Source of the DNA: Massilia yuzhufengensis
GTDB taxonomy: Bacteria > Pseudomonadota > Gammaproteobacteria > Burkholderiales > Burkholderiaceae_D
Assembly: GCF_900112225.1 (NCBI RefSeq)
Contig: NZ_FOLD01000010.1
Location: 1 to 64,000 of the forward strand
DNA: 64,000 nt
Direction: 5' to 3'
Made by a program: the position numbers and the translations under genes. Position 1 is the first letter of the stretch. Each line of letters starts with the position of its first letter. Positions 52,303 through 61,305 of the stretch are shown here, in pieces. The notes under the pieces were generated by a model, which saw only the letters and a program-made list of their open reading frames with translations, was not told where the DNA came from and ran no database searches.

Positions 52303-53226
52303 ATGACACTAGAACAATTGCGGATTTTTGTTGAAGTCGCCGAGCGACAGCATTTGACCCAGGCCGCCGCAGTGTTGGCGCTCACCCCTTCAGCGGTAAG
52401 TGCTTCGATCAAGGTGCTGGAAGAACGCTATGGTACTGCCCTATTCAATCGCGTCGGCCGCGGCATCGAGATCAGCGAAGCGGGCCGTATTTTCCTGATA
52501 GAAGCACGCCGCACGATCGCCAGCGCGCGCGCCGCCGAACTGACATTGGCCGAGCTGGGTGGAATGAAACGTGGCACGCTGACCATTCATGCGAGTCAGA
52601 CTATCGCCAGCTATTGGCTACCCGAGTACCTCGTGCAATTTCGCCAAGCGCATCCGGCGATCGCACTGAGCGTGACCATCGATAACACCCATAATGTCGC
52701 CCAAGCAGTGCTTCAGGGGGGCGCCGACCTTGGCTTTGTCGAGGGCGCCATCGACGAGCCGACACTATCGGTCGATGCCATCGCATCCGACCAGATCGTC
52801 GCTGTAGTCGCAGCGCACCATCCATGGGCTTCAGGGAGGAGGCTGCTGCACGCGGATCTTCTTGAGGCACAGTGGATCTTGCGCGAAAAGGGGTCCGGCA
52901 CGCGCTCGGCGCTCGAGTGCGCACTTCAGGCGATGCATGTCGACTTCGATGCACTCGATATCGCACTCACATTGCCGTCCAACGAAGCGGTCCGCTCCGC
53001 TGTGATGGCCGGCAAGTTCGCCACCGCCATGTCGGAACTGGTAGTAGCCTCGCATCTGCGGGCAGGTTTGCTGGCGAAAGCAAACATCGACTTGCCGGAG
53101 CGCGCGTTCTACATGTTGCGCCATCCCGAACGGTACAAGACAAAGGCATCTCTGGCGCTGGAAGCGATGATCCGCCTCTCCCAAATAGCGCGCGACGAAA
53201 CGCCTGCGAAAATTAATTTGAAATAG
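52303..53226 (+). CDS. LysR-family transcriptional regulator
   Basis: The 307-residue protein has an N-terminal winged HTH (MTLEQLRIFVEVAERQHLTQAAAVLALTPSAVSASIKVLEERYG) and a C-terminal effector domain (GTLTIHASQTIASYWLPEYL onward). It resembles the YeiE/CbbR branch. The ATG at 52303 gives a normal LysR N terminus; the longer frame from 52252 would run through the palindromic operator. It probably controls the divergent yeiH. Confidence 0.9.
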   Translation: MTLEQLRIFVEVAERQHLTQAAAVLALTPSAVSASIKVLEERYGTALFNRVGRGIEISEAGRIFLIEARRTIASARAAELTLAELGGMKRGTLTIHASQTIASYWLPEYLVQFRQAHPAIALSVTIDNTHNVAQAVLQGGADLGFVEGAIDEPTLSVDAIASDQIVAVVAAHHPWASGRRLLHADLLEAQWILREKGSGTRSALECALQAMHVDFDALDIALTLPSNEAVRSAVMAGKFATAMSELVVASHLRAGLLAKANIDLPERAFYMLRHPERYKTKASLALEAMIRLSQIARDETPAKINLK

Positions 53227-53307
53227 ATGGAATAAATCATCCGCAGATCCGTTCACCTCGATAACACCGGTTTTTTCCGTCCGACTGACCCAACCAGGGA
53301 GAATTTC

Positions 53308-53736
53308 ATGAAACAAGCGACCTTCGCCGTCATCCTCGCTATCGCTTCGATCGGCAGCGCTGTCGCCAGCCCGATGAGCGATGCCGCGCAGATTCACTTT
53401 AGCGCCATTGGCGCCGGTGACACGTCCGTCATCATGCGTGGCTATGCCGACAACGCCCAGCTGACATGGGTCGGCGGGCCGCTTGACGGCATGTACGCCG
53501 GTTCCGATGCCATTCGCGCCACCTGGGAAAAGTTTGGCAAGGCTGTCGGGCCGGCGCGCGTGACTGTGCTTGCTCTGGAGGAATCGGCGAACCCAAAGGG
53601 TGCGACGATCGTCGCCAAGGTGCAGTTCGAAGGCAAGGCACAGGTCAATGTGCGCTATGTGCTGACCTACCGCGATGGCAAGCTGGTCAACGAAACCTGG
53701 CAGATCGATCCGAAACTGACCGCAGCAGCTTATTGA
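53308..53736 (+). CDS. Secreted NTF2-like (SnoaL-type) protein
   Basis: The 142-residue protein has a signal peptide (to VASP, about residue 21) and an NTF2-like fold pattern (AAQIHFSAIGAGDTSVIMRGYADNAQLTWVGGPLDG ... VRYVLTYRDGKLVNETWQID). AGGGAG lies 7 bases before the ATG. It sits between the LysR gene and the ECF sigma gene. The activity is unknown. Confidence 0.82.
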   Translation: MKQATFAVILAIASIGSAVASPMSDAAQIHFSAIGAGDTSVIMRGYADNAQLTWVGGPLDGMYAGSDAIRATWEKFGKAVGPARVTVLALEESANPKGATIVAKVQFEGKAQVNVRYVLTYRDGKLVNETWQIDPKLTAAAY

Positions 53737-53764
53737 TTAATCGACCGATACTCCAGTGACATCC

Positions 53765-54271
53765 ATGCCCAATTCGCGCGACCAGCTGCTGGCCTGCATT
53801 CCCCGTCTGCGCCGCTATGCGCGGGCATTGGTCGGCGATCGGGCCGGCGCCGACGACCTGGTGCAGGACACGGTCGAGCGCGGATGGGGGAGACTGGCGT
53901 CATGGGAGGGTGGTAGCGATATGCGCGCATGGTTGTTCAGCATCATGCACAACCTGCGTATCGACCAGGCGCGGCGGCCTTCAGTGCCGACGGAAGCGCT
54001 CAACGAGGAGACATCGATGGCACTAGCACCTGGCAGTCCTTCAAGCGGACTCGAACTGCGCGACATGGAAACGGCCTTGCGTGCGCTGCCAGAGGAACAG
54101 CGTGAAATCCTGCTGCTGGTGGCCTTGGAAGAAATGAGTTACGACGACGTCGCGCAAACGCTCAAGATTCCCATCGGTACGGTCATGTCGCGCCTGTCGC
54201 GCGCGCGTGAAAAAATGCGCGCGAATATGGAAGGGAGAGCGTACATCGCACCCTTGAAGGTGGTCAAATGA
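53765..54271 (+). CDS. ECF-type RNA polymerase sigma factor
   Basis: The 168-residue sigma factor has region 2 (RYARALVGDRAGADDLVQDTVERGW and DMRAWLFSIMHNLRID) and region 4 (LPEEQREILLLVALEEMSYDDVAQTLKIPIGTVMSRLSRAREKM). It directs RNA polymerase to its own target promoters. The start may be the ATG at 53765 or a GTG three codons upstream. Its stop overlaps the anti-sigma start in an ATGA. Confidence 0.92.
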   Translation: MPNSRDQLLACIPRLRRYARALVGDRAGADDLVQDTVERGWGRLASWEGGSDMRAWLFSIMHNLRIDQARRPSVPTEALNEETSMALAPGSPSSGLELRDMETALRALPEEQREILLLVALEEMSYDDVAQTLKIPIGTVMSRLSRAREKMRANMEGRAYIAPLKVVK

Positions 54272-55065
54272 ATACCCTACCCATCACGGAAGCCGACTTG
54301 CACGCCTTCGTCGACGGCAAGCTGCCTGCCGCGCGCCGACTCGAGGTCGACGCCTATCTGGCGCAGCGCCCGGAAGAGGCGGAGCGGCTGCGCGCCTATA
54401 CAGCGCAAAACGATGAACTGCGCGCGCTTTTCAATCCCGTGCTCGACGAAGCGGTGCCGGAGCGCTTAAGCGCAGCGCGACCGCGCCAGTGGCAATGGCA
54501 GCGGCTGGTAGCCGGTCTTGCCATCGCCCTGTTCAGCGGCACGACAGGGTGGCTGCTGCATGGCCAGCAGGCAGGCGAGATTCAGTACGCCCAAGGTGAT
54601 TCCATGCAGGCCAGGCCGGCGCTGTACGTTGCCGGCTTGGCCCATCAGGCCGCAATCGCCCACGTTGTCTATAGCCCGGATGTCAAGCGGCCGGTGGAAA
54701 TCGGGGCTGACCAGGAAGAGCAGCTAGTGGCATGGCTGTCCAAACGCCTCGGCACGGCAATTCGGCCACCCCGGCTGGGCAAACTCGGCTACGAGCTGAT
54801 CGGTGGTCGCCTGCTCCCTGGCGCCCAAGGCGCGGTGGCGCAGTTCATGTACCACGACGCGACCGGGCAGCGCCTCACCTTGTACGTGTCGACCGACCAG
54901 GCGCACAACAAGGACACAGGTTTTCGCTTCGCCCAGGAGGGACCGGTGAATGTGTTTTATTGGATCGACGGCAAATTCGGCTATGCGCTGTCGGCTGGAA
55001 TTAACAAGGCCGAACTGGCGCGCGTTGCCACCGCCGTGTACGACCAACTGGAGAAACCGTCATGA
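54268..55065 (+). CDS. Membrane anti-sigma factor
   Basis: The 265-residue protein has a cytoplasmic N-terminal anti-sigma helix region (TEADLHAFVDGKLPAARRLEVDAYLAQRPEEAERL), one membrane helix (about residues 79-98, LVAGLAIALFSGTTGWLLHG) and a periplasmic domain. The zinc-binding HxxxCxxC of classical ZAS proteins is absent. It holds the ECF sigma factor inactive until a periplasmic signal arrives (inference from the pair). ATGA overlaps on both sides tie it to the sigma gene and to the DUF305 gene. Confidence 0.9.
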   Translation: MNTLPITEADLHAFVDGKLPAARRLEVDAYLAQRPEEAERLRAYTAQNDELRALFNPVLDEAVPERLSAARPRQWQWQRLVAGLAIALFSGTTGWLLHGQQAGEIQYAQGDSMQARPALYVAGLAHQAAIAHVVYSPDVKRPVEIGADQEEQLVAWLSKRLGTAIRPPRLGKLGYELIGGRLLPGAQGAVAQFMYHDATGQRLTLYVSTDQAHNKDTGFRFAQEGPVNVFYWIDGKFGYALSAGINKAELARVATAVYDQLEKPS

Positions 55066-55514
55066 CCTTAATGAACCGTCCCTTGTACCTTCGACGCTTG
55101 GCCACGTTCGCCGTTGCCGCCCTGATTGGCGCTAGTGCTCTCGGACAGGCCATGGCCCACCATCATGGCCAGTCGCCAGCGGCAAAGCCCCCCGTATTTA
55201 TCGCCAGCACGGCCAAGCCGTTTGCCGCGCTGACGGACGATGCCATGGCCGTCATGGATGACGGCATGAAGCGCGCGCCAATGAATGGCGTTGCGGAACA
55301 TGATTTCGTGACGATGATGATTCCGCACCACCAGGGCGCCATCGACATGGCGAAAGCGCTCCTGCTCACCACCAAGGATCCTGAATTGCGCAACGTCGCC
55401 CAAGGCATCATCACGGAACAGCAAAACGAAATCAACATTATGCAGGCCTGGTTGCAGCGCTACCAATCGGCTCAGGCAAAAGTTGCTCCCACTTCGATCA
55501 CCAAGAAAGAATAA
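55062..55514 (+). CDS. Secreted DUF305 protein
   Basis: The 150-residue protein has a signal peptide (to about AMAHH, residue 29) and the DUF305 motif EHDFVTMMIPHHQGAIDMAKALLL followed by IITEQQNEINIMQAWL. His and Met residues of the motif probably bind copper or silver. It is coupled to the anti-sigma gene and lies 3 bases before the beta-propeller gene, so it belongs to the sigma-controlled operon. It is shorter in His than the copy at 50093. Confidence 0.87.
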   Translation: MTLMNRPLYLRRLATFAVAALIGASALGQAMAHHHGQSPAAKPPVFIASTAKPFAALTDDAMAVMDDGMKRAPMNGVAEHDFVTMMIPHHQGAIDMAKALLLTTKDPELRNVAQGIITEQQNEINIMQAWLQRYQSAQAKVAPTSITKKE

Positions 55515-55517
55515 ATC

Positions 55518-56912
55518 ATGCAACTCCGTCACTGCGTTTTCTCGTTGACCGTCAGCAGCCTGCTCACCGCCTCCGCGTTTGCCGCTCCTGGCGCGCAAGA
55601 CCGCGTCTACACCGCTGACCAGAATACCAATACCGTTTCAGTGATCAACCCGGCGACCAATTTGCTGCTCGGCCAGATCAAACTGGGCAACCAGCGTCCG
55701 GACGTGTTGTCGCCGCTATACAAGGGCGAGATCAATGTGCACGGCCTGGGCTTTTCGCCCGACCACAAGACCCTGATTGCCATTTCAAACGGCTCTAACT
55801 CGGTGGCATTCATCGACACGGCGACCAACAAGGTCAAAGGAATCACCTATATCGGTCGCTCGCCCCATGAAGGGTTTTTCACTGCCGACGGCCGCGAAGT
55901 CTGGGCGGTGGTGCGCGGCGAAGACTACATCTCGGTGATCGACCCGGTCACCTTCAAGGAGAAAAAGCGGATCGAGACGACCGCCGGCCCCGGCATGGTG
56001 CAGTTCCTGCCGAACGGCAAGCTGGCGTTCGTCGTCTCCAGCTTCAATCCCGTGGTCGACGTGATCGACATGAAGTCGCACAAGGTCATCAAGCACATTA
56101 AGGTCGTCAGCCCGTTCTCGCCGTTCCTTCAGTTCACCCCTGATTTCAAGGAAATGTGGATGACGCACAAGGATGCCGGCAAAGTGACGCGCATCGATAC
56201 TGCCAGCCTGGAAGTAAAGGGCGTCATCGATACCGGCTTCATTACCAACCACTTGGCGTTCGCGAAGACTGCGGCTGGCACCCGTGCTTACGTAACGATC
56301 GGCGGTGAGAATGTCGTCAAGGTGTACACCACCGACGCCACGCCGACGCTGGTTGCGACGATCCCTACCGGCGCGTTGCCCCACGGCATCTGGACCTCCG
56401 ACGACGGCACACGTCTGTATGTGGGACTTGAAAACGGCGACGCGGTCGATGTCATCGACAGCGCCACCAACAAGGTGATTGCGCGCGCACCGGTCGGCCA
56501 GGCGCCGCAGGCACTGGTGTACGTTTCGAACGCCGTGCCGCACGGCGACGGCATGACCAACCTGGTCCCGCGCGCCAACAGCGAGCCAATCAACATTGCG
56601 CTTAAACCCGCTGCCGGCGAGGCCAAGGGATTCGTTGTGGCCCGTAACCTGGGCGTGGTGGACGCGCTGGAAGTGTCGCTGTTCAAACTCAAGCCGCAGA
56701 CCGCGTACAGCGTGTACGTCACCGGCCAGGCCGCGCCGGTGGCCAGTTTCAAGACGAATCCGATGGGGATGGCGAACGGCACTGCGATCGGACCGATGCG
56801 CGCCGTGAGCAACAGCCTCAACGACAAGGCCGCGACGGCGAGTCGCATCCTGGTGATGGAAGGGGACGTGGCCGTCGATCCACAAAAAGCCGTATTGAGT
56901 AGCGTGCAGTAA
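55518..56912 (+). CDS. Secreted YVTN-type beta-propeller protein
   Basis: The 464-residue protein has a signal peptide (to AFAA, about residue 23) and repeated blades such as RVYTADQNTNTVSVINPATN, LIAISNGSNSVAFIDTATNK and RLYVGLENGDAVDVIDSATNK. These form a seven-bladed YVTN/lactonase-like propeller, followed by a C-terminal extension of about 110 residues. The role is unclear; such propellers serve as scaffolds or dehydrogenase partners. It precedes the sulfite dehydrogenase by 65 bases on the same strand. Confidence 0.87.
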   Translation: MQLRHCVFSLTVSSLLTASAFAAPGAQDRVYTADQNTNTVSVINPATNLLLGQIKLGNQRPDVLSPLYKGEINVHGLGFSPDHKTLIAISNGSNSVAFIDTATNKVKGITYIGRSPHEGFFTADGREVWAVVRGEDYISVIDPVTFKEKKRIETTAGPGMVQFLPNGKLAFVVSSFNPVVDVIDMKSHKVIKHIKVVSPFSPFLQFTPDFKEMWMTHKDAGKVTRIDTASLEVKGVIDTGFITNHLAFAKTAAGTRAYVTIGGENVVKVYTTDATPTLVATIPTGALPHGIWTSDDGTRLYVGLENGDAVDVIDSATNKVIARAPVGQAPQALVYVSNAVPHGDGMTNLVPRANSEPINIALKPAAGEAKGFVVARNLGVVDALEVSLFKLKPQTAYSVYVTGQAAPVASFKTNPMGMANGTAIGPMRAVSNSLNDKAATASRILVMEGDVAVDPQKAVLSSVQ

Positions 56913-56977
56913 GCAAATCACGACAATACTGTGGCAGTATCGAGCTAACCGATTTCACAATAATAACGGAGACCAGT

Positions 56978-58231
56978 ATGGCGAAGAACTCGTTGATATT
57001 GACGGCGGAGGCGTTGCGGCGCCGTTCCTTTATGAGGCAGGCCGGCACGCTCGGTGCCGCCGGCGTGTTCGGCAGTCCGGTATTGAGCGCGCTCGCGGCG
57101 GAGGCAGGCCACGTCACGCTGCCGTTTGAAAACGGCGAGCGCGAACTGGTCGTGTATCCTCAAAAGCGGCCGCTGATCCTGCTGACCGCCCGTCCGCCGC
57201 AGCTGGAAACTCCGTTCAGTGTGTTCAACGAATCGGTGATTACGCCGAACGATGCGTTTTTCGTCCGATATCACTGGAGCGGCATTCCCACCGCGATCGA
57301 TGCGCAAACATACCGTCTCAAAGTCGGCGGCAATGTTAATACGCCGCTGGAGCTCTCGCTCGCCGACCTCAAGCAAATGGCTGACGCCACCGAACTGGTT
57401 GCCGTGAACCAGTGTTCCGGTAACAGCCGCGGCCACCTGTCGCCGCGCGCCAACGGCGGCCAGCTATCGAATGGTGCCATGGGCAACGCACGCTGGACTG
57501 GCGTGCCGCTACGCAAGGTGCTGGAAAAGGCCGGCGTCAAGGCCGGGTCGGTACAGGTCTCGTTCAACGGCCTTGACACGCCGCCCGTTGGCGACGGGCC
57601 CGATTTCATGAAGGCGCTCAATATCGACCATGCGCTCGACGGCGAAGTCATGTTGGCCTGGCAAATGAACGGTGCCGATCTGCCGATGTTGAATGGCTAC
57701 CCACTGCGCCTGGTGGTGCCCGGCTACTACGGCACCTATTGGGTCAAGCATCTGTCCGACATTACCGTGACCGACAAGGTATTCGACGGATTTTGGATGA
57801 GCACGGCCTATCGCATCCCCGACAATCAGTGCGCCTGTACCGAGCCGGGAAAGGCGCCGACCAAGACCGTCCCGATCAATCGCCTCAACGTGCGCTCGTT
57901 CGTGACCAGCCTGACCGACGGCATGCACGTCAAGGTCGGGCGCCAGACGGTGGTGCGCGGGATTGCGTTCGACGGCGGCTACGGCGTGAATGAGGTGGCG
58001 TTTTCATCCGACGGTGGCAAGAACTGGCAAGCCGCACAACTGGGCAAGGACCTGGGGCGCTATTCTTTTCGAGAGTGGAGCGCGGCGTTCACGCCGAAAC
58101 AAAAAGGAAACCACGAACTGCTGGTTCGGGCGGGCAACCGGATCGGTCAAGGCCAACCCGCGAGCGCCCTGTGGAACCCTGCCGGCTACATGCGCAATGT
58201 GGTCGAATCGACGCGCGTCGTCGCGGTATAA
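56978..58231 (+). CDS. sorA: Periplasmic sulfite dehydrogenase, molybdopterin subunit (SorA-type)
   Basis: The 417-residue protein has a twin-Arg signal (RRRSFMRQAGTLGAAGVFG, about residues 14-32) and the sulfite-oxidase fold. The Mo-ligand Cys lies in AVNQCSGNSRGHLSPR (about residue 150). The dimerisation domain is present at the C terminus (VVRGIAFDGGYGVNEVAFSSDGGKNW). It oxidises sulfite to sulfate and passes electrons to cytochrome c. GGAG precedes the ATG at 56978. The next gene encodes its likely electron acceptor. Confidence 0.9.
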   Translation: MAKNSLILTAEALRRRSFMRQAGTLGAAGVFGSPVLSALAAEAGHVTLPFENGERELVVYPQKRPLILLTARPPQLETPFSVFNESVITPNDAFFVRYHWSGIPTAIDAQTYRLKVGGNVNTPLELSLADLKQMADATELVAVNQCSGNSRGHLSPRANGGQLSNGAMGNARWTGVPLRKVLEKAGVKAGSVQVSFNGLDTPPVGDGPDFMKALNIDHALDGEVMLAWQMNGADLPMLNGYPLRLVVPGYYGTYWVKHLSDITVTDKVFDGFWMSTAYRIPDNQCACTEPGKAPTKTVPINRLNVRSFVTSLTDGMHVKVGRQTVVRGIAFDGGYGVNEVAFSSDGGKNWQAAQLGKDLGRYSFREWSAAFTPKQKGNHELLVRAGNRIGQGQPASALWNPAGYMRNVVESTRVVAV

Positions 58232-58242
58232 GGGGAACCACA

Positions 58243-58881
58243 TTGAAACATCCACTGATTTGCTCTCTGTTCACCATCAGTCTGATGGCTGCGGCCCCAG
58301 CTTTCGCCCTCGACATTCAGCTTCCGCCTGAAACTGCTGTCTTCAAACCCAGCGAGTTGCCGGGATATGCGCTGGCCCAGCGCAACTGCATGACATGTCA
58401 CTCGGTCCATTACATCCAGTCGCAGCCCACGACATCGCCGCGCGGCTACTGGGATGCCACCGTGAGAAAGATGAAGAAACCGTTCGGTGCGCAATTCTCA
58501 GACGCGGATATCCCGGACATGGTCGATTACCTGGTCAAGACCTACGGTGCCGAACGCAGTAACGCAGTGCCGATTGCGAACGCGGCGATAAAGCCAGCTG
58601 CAGTTGCACCGAAGGCCGGCGCCACCGCAGCAATCGATACGAAAGCGTTGCTTGCCGCAAATGCTTGCATGGGATGTCATTCGATCGACAAAAAGGTCGT
58701 CGGGCCGGCATTCAAGGAAGTGGTGGCAAAGTACAAGGGCAAGGCAGACGCGGTATCACTGGTGGCGAGGAATATTCGAGCGGGCGGCGCTGGCAAATGG
58801 GGGCCTGTACCGATGCCAGCTTTCTCCCAACTGAGCGAGGGCGAAGCGATGGCCTTGGCGCATTATGTCCTGGCGCAATGA
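58243..58881 (+). CDS. sorB: Di-haem c-type cytochrome, SorB-like partner
   Basis: The 212-residue protein has a signal peptide (to about FALD, residue 23) and two haem-c sites, CMTCH (residues 49-53) and CMGCH (142-146). The second domain carries the usual PVPMPAFSQLSEGEAMALAHYVL with axial Met. Canonical SorB has one haem, so this looks like a fused or expanded form. The start is a TTG at 58243, with AGGGGA 6 bases upstream. It lies 11 bases after sorA. Confidence 0.85.
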   Translation: MKHPLICSLFTISLMAAAPAFALDIQLPPETAVFKPSELPGYALAQRNCMTCHSVHYIQSQPTTSPRGYWDATVRKMKKPFGAQFSDADIPDMVDYLVKTYGAERSNAVPIANAAIKPAAVAPKAGATAAIDTKALLAANACMGCHSIDKKVVGPAFKEVVAKYKGKADAVSLVARNIRAGGAGKWGPVPMPAFSQLSEGEAMALAHYVLAQ

Positions 58882-58961
58882 ATTTGATGCCATCCCCTTC
58901 CTGTAGACGCCTTTACTGAGCATGCCCGCCGGGGACGTGCTTCGCGCCATGCCGTCGCTCG

Positions 58962-58978
58962 CCCCGGCACAGCCGGGG
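58962..58978. terminator. Hairpin between convergent sorB and tnpS
   Basis: CCCCGGC pairs with GCCGGGG around ACA. It lies between convergent genes, about 80 bases after sorB, and could stop transcription both ways. The nearest T-run is some 17 bases further on. Confidence 0.45.
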
Positions 58979-59027
58979 GCCGGCCGGTGCTGCTTTTCAA
59001 CAACGGGCAAGCGGGCGCTGAGACAAA

Positions 59028-60044
59028 TCAGGCCGGTTTGACCCGCTTACGCAACAGACTGCCGGCCGCGTTATCCTCGAACCGGCTGGCCTCCTCAATG
59101 TAGCCATGGACCGTGCCGTCGTGGCGCCAGCCTCCTTGCTTCTTGATGTCGCGGAAGTCGGCTCCGGCGCGGTGCGCGCTGGTGGCCATGCCACGCCGCA
59201 GACTGTGACTAGACAGGTCTAGCACGTAGTCGAGTTTGACCAGTGTCGCGCAATCCTCCAGGATCGTATTCACGCTGCCCACGCCCAGAGCGGCGCTGGC
59301 CACCGTCCCCCACTTGCTGATAGACCGAAACACCGGTCCGGCCATGATGTCGGCGGCGTCGAGCCAGGCGCGCAACGCCGCCGCCGGGCAGCAAGGGCCG
59401 TCGCTGTACGGGATCGCCTTGATGATCCCTTCGCCCAGTTGGTCAGTCTTCGAGCGCGGCAGCATGATCTCGATGCCCTCGGGTGTCCAGCCAATATGTC
59501 CGACCTCGATGGCGACCAGCTCGCTGCGCCGCAATCCGCCGAAAAAACCGATCTGCAAAAGTGCGTTGTCGCGCGTCGCCTTCAACGTGCCGGCGCTGAC
59601 CAGCTGCACCACGATACGTTCCAGGTCCTCGATTGGAAGGGCCTTGGCCCTCTTCTTCGGGCGGCCGTGCGTGCGTGCGATCCCCGTCAGTGTCTTGCGC
59701 ACGGTCGGTGTCGAAGCCGGATTGGGGAAGCCCAGGTGGACGTGCCACTGCGACAGTGCCGTCAGGCGCAACGCCAAGGTGCGGGGATTGAGGGTCGGCG
59801 CGTAGGTGAGCAGGTATCGGATGATCGCCGCTTCGTCGGCCGGCAACACGCCGCCCCACGCCAGGTAGTGGTTTACGGCGGACCGGTACGCCCGGCGCGT
59901 GTTGTCGGCCGTGGCGGCGGCCAGGACGGCGCGGTGCTGGGCTGCGAGCACGGCGTCCACAGCTGTAACGGCAGAGTGCAGCGCCGACGCTGGGTGTGCA
60001 TCGTTATTTTCGGCGCCGTTGTCGGCGGGTTCGGGGGTGGCCAT
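59028..60044 (-). CDS. tnpS: Cointegrate-resolution tyrosine recombinase TnpS
   Basis: The 338-residue tyrosine recombinase has an N-terminal core-binding region (TADNTRRAYRSAVNHYLAWGG) and a C-terminal catalytic domain with Arg in GGLRRSELVA, HSLRR (HxxR), GGWRHD and the nucleophile Tyr in VHGYIEEA. It resolves transposition cointegrates at the adjacent res site in Tn4651-type elements. It is divergent from tnpT. It has an Ala-rich N-terminal tail of about 25 residues. Confidence 0.9.
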   Translation of the reverse strand: MATPEPADNGAENNDAHPASALHSAVTAVDAVLAAQHRAVLAAATADNTRRAYRSAVNHYLAWGGVLPADEAAIIRYLLTYAPTLNPRTLALRLTALSQWHVHLGFPNPASTPTVRKTLTGIARTHGRPKKRAKALPIEDLERIVVQLVSAGTLKATRDNALLQIGFFGGLRRSELVAIEVGHIGWTPEGIEIMLPRSKTDQLGEGIIKAIPYSDGPCCPAAALRAWLDAADIMAGPVFRSISKWGTVASAALGVGSVNTILEDCATLVKLDYVLDLSSHSLRRGMATSAHRAGADFRDIKKQGGWRHDGTVHGYIEEASRFEDNAAGSLLRKRVKPA

Positions 60045-60229
60045 GGCTGTGTTGCTCGCGGTCGGGCTTGTAACGGGGGTTACGGCAGGATAGCACGCTG
60101 CGGATCGGCATCGGTGTCGATAATCTACATTATCGAGCCTAATTATTCACTCATTTCGGATCGATTTTATATCGTAATATAACGTACCATTACGTATTAC
60201 CCGCACGTTATCTTATCCAAGGAGCGATC
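60045..60229. other. Predicted res (resolution) site between tnpS and tnpT
   Basis: This AT-rich divergent gap holds a perfect inverted repeat TCGATAAT-CTAC-ATTATCGA at 60117-60136 and a cluster of ATAACG/CGTTAT and GTAATA/TATTAC repeats at 60173-60211. TnpS and TnpT of Tn4651-type elements act on palindromes in this position. The exact crossover bases are not known from sequence. Confidence 0.7.
60117..60136. repeat. Perfect 8-bp inverted repeat in the res region
   Basis: TCGATAAT and ATTATCGA are separated by CTAC. This is a good candidate for the recombinase core site. Confidence 0.75.
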
Positions 60230-61198
60230 ATGGCCAGAGCCGGTATCCTGTACTCCCACGTCGCCAAGGCGGCCGCCCAGCTGACCGCCGCCGGCAAGAA
60301 CGCCACCGTCGACACCGTGCGCGAGGCCTTGGGCGGCACCGGCAGCAAGAGCACGATCGCGCCAATGCTTAAACAATGGAAGGCGCAGCACGAAGGCGAG
60401 GTCGCGGCGGCGGGCGCGGGCGTGCCGGCCGATCTGCTGGAGGCGATCAAGGGCGTCTACGACCGGGTGCAGGTAGGCGCGCAGGTTCAGGTCGAGCAGC
60501 TGCGCATTGAGCACCAGCTGGCGGCACATAAAGTCGCACAAGCGGCGGAGGCGCTGCGCGAAGAGGTGCGCCAGCTTGGCATAGAGCGCGAAGCCCTGAA
60601 AGCCGAACTGCACAGCGTAATGGCGGCGTTCGCGCGCGAGCAGGCTGCCCGGCATCAAGATGCGGTGGCGATCGCCGCCCTGGAATCAGAAAAGACGGGG
60701 CAGGCCCAGCGCCTGGCCGACCGCACGGCCGAGGTCCGGGAGCTGGCGGACCAGCTGGCGCAGGCGCGGCGCCAGTTCGAGCACTTCCAGGAGGCGAGCG
60801 CGGCCCAGCGGCAGGATGACAAGCACGCCTACGAAACGCGGATTGCCCGCGCCGAACAGGAGGCGGCCACGCTGCGCGCCAACTTCCAGGACGGCCGCGA
60901 GGCGCTGGCCGTGCTGCGGAGCGAGAAGGCCCAGCTGGAACACACATTGCACGAGCAGCGAGACGCGGCCAGGGAGCAAGCCCGCAAGCTGTACGAGGCC
61001 ACGGAAGGACTGACGGCGACGCGCGAGTTAGCTAGCAGCAGGCAGTTTGAACTGGAAATGGTGGTGGAACGCCTGGAGCATGCCCACCAGGCGAATGAGC
61101 GGCTGGAGGCTCGCGTTAGCGAGCTGGAGGGCGAGAACGCGGATTTGAAAAAGAAACCCGCCGCAGCCAGTCCGAAAACACGGAAGACAAAAACGTAA
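60230..61198 (+). CDS. tnpT: Resolution accessory protein TnpT (KfrA-like coiled coil)
   Basis: The 322-residue protein has an N-terminal KfrA-type DNA-binding region ([43 protein letters not shown]) and then a very long Ala/Glu/Gln/Arg-rich coiled coil (about residues 80-300). It ends in a basic tail ([16 protein letters not shown]). In Tn4651-type transposons TnpT binds the res site and helps TnpS. AAGGAG lies 6 bases before the ATG. tnpA follows after 107 bases. Confidence 0.88.
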   Translation: MARAGILYSHVAKAAAQLTAAGKNATVDTVREALGGTGSKSTIAPMLKQWKAQHEGEVAAAGAGVPADLLEAIKGVYDRVQVGAQVQVEQLRIEHQLAAHKVAQAAEALREEVRQLGIEREALKAELHSVMAAFAREQAARHQDAVAIAALESEKTGQAQRLADRTAEVRELADQLAQARRQFEHFQEASAAQRQDDKHAYETRIARAEQEAATLRANFQDGREALAVLRSEKAQLEHTLHEQRDAAREQARKLYEATEGLTATRELASSRQFELEMVVERLEHAHQANERLEARVSELEGENADLKKKPAAASPKTRKTKT

Positions 61199-61208
61199 AG
61201 CGCTTTAC
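61195..61208 (+). terminator. Palindrome at the tnpT 3' end followed by a T-run
   Basis: GTAAAGCGCTTTAC is a perfect palindrome overlapping the tnpT stop and followed by CCTTTTT. It could act as a weak terminator before tnpA. Confidence 0.45.
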
Positions 61209-61305
61209 CTTTTTAAATTTAATGGGTTCGAATGATGCGAACCATTGTCAGGGCGATCCTTCTACCGGCGCACCACACAAACCTTTCAGCGAAGGATCGG
61301 ACCGA

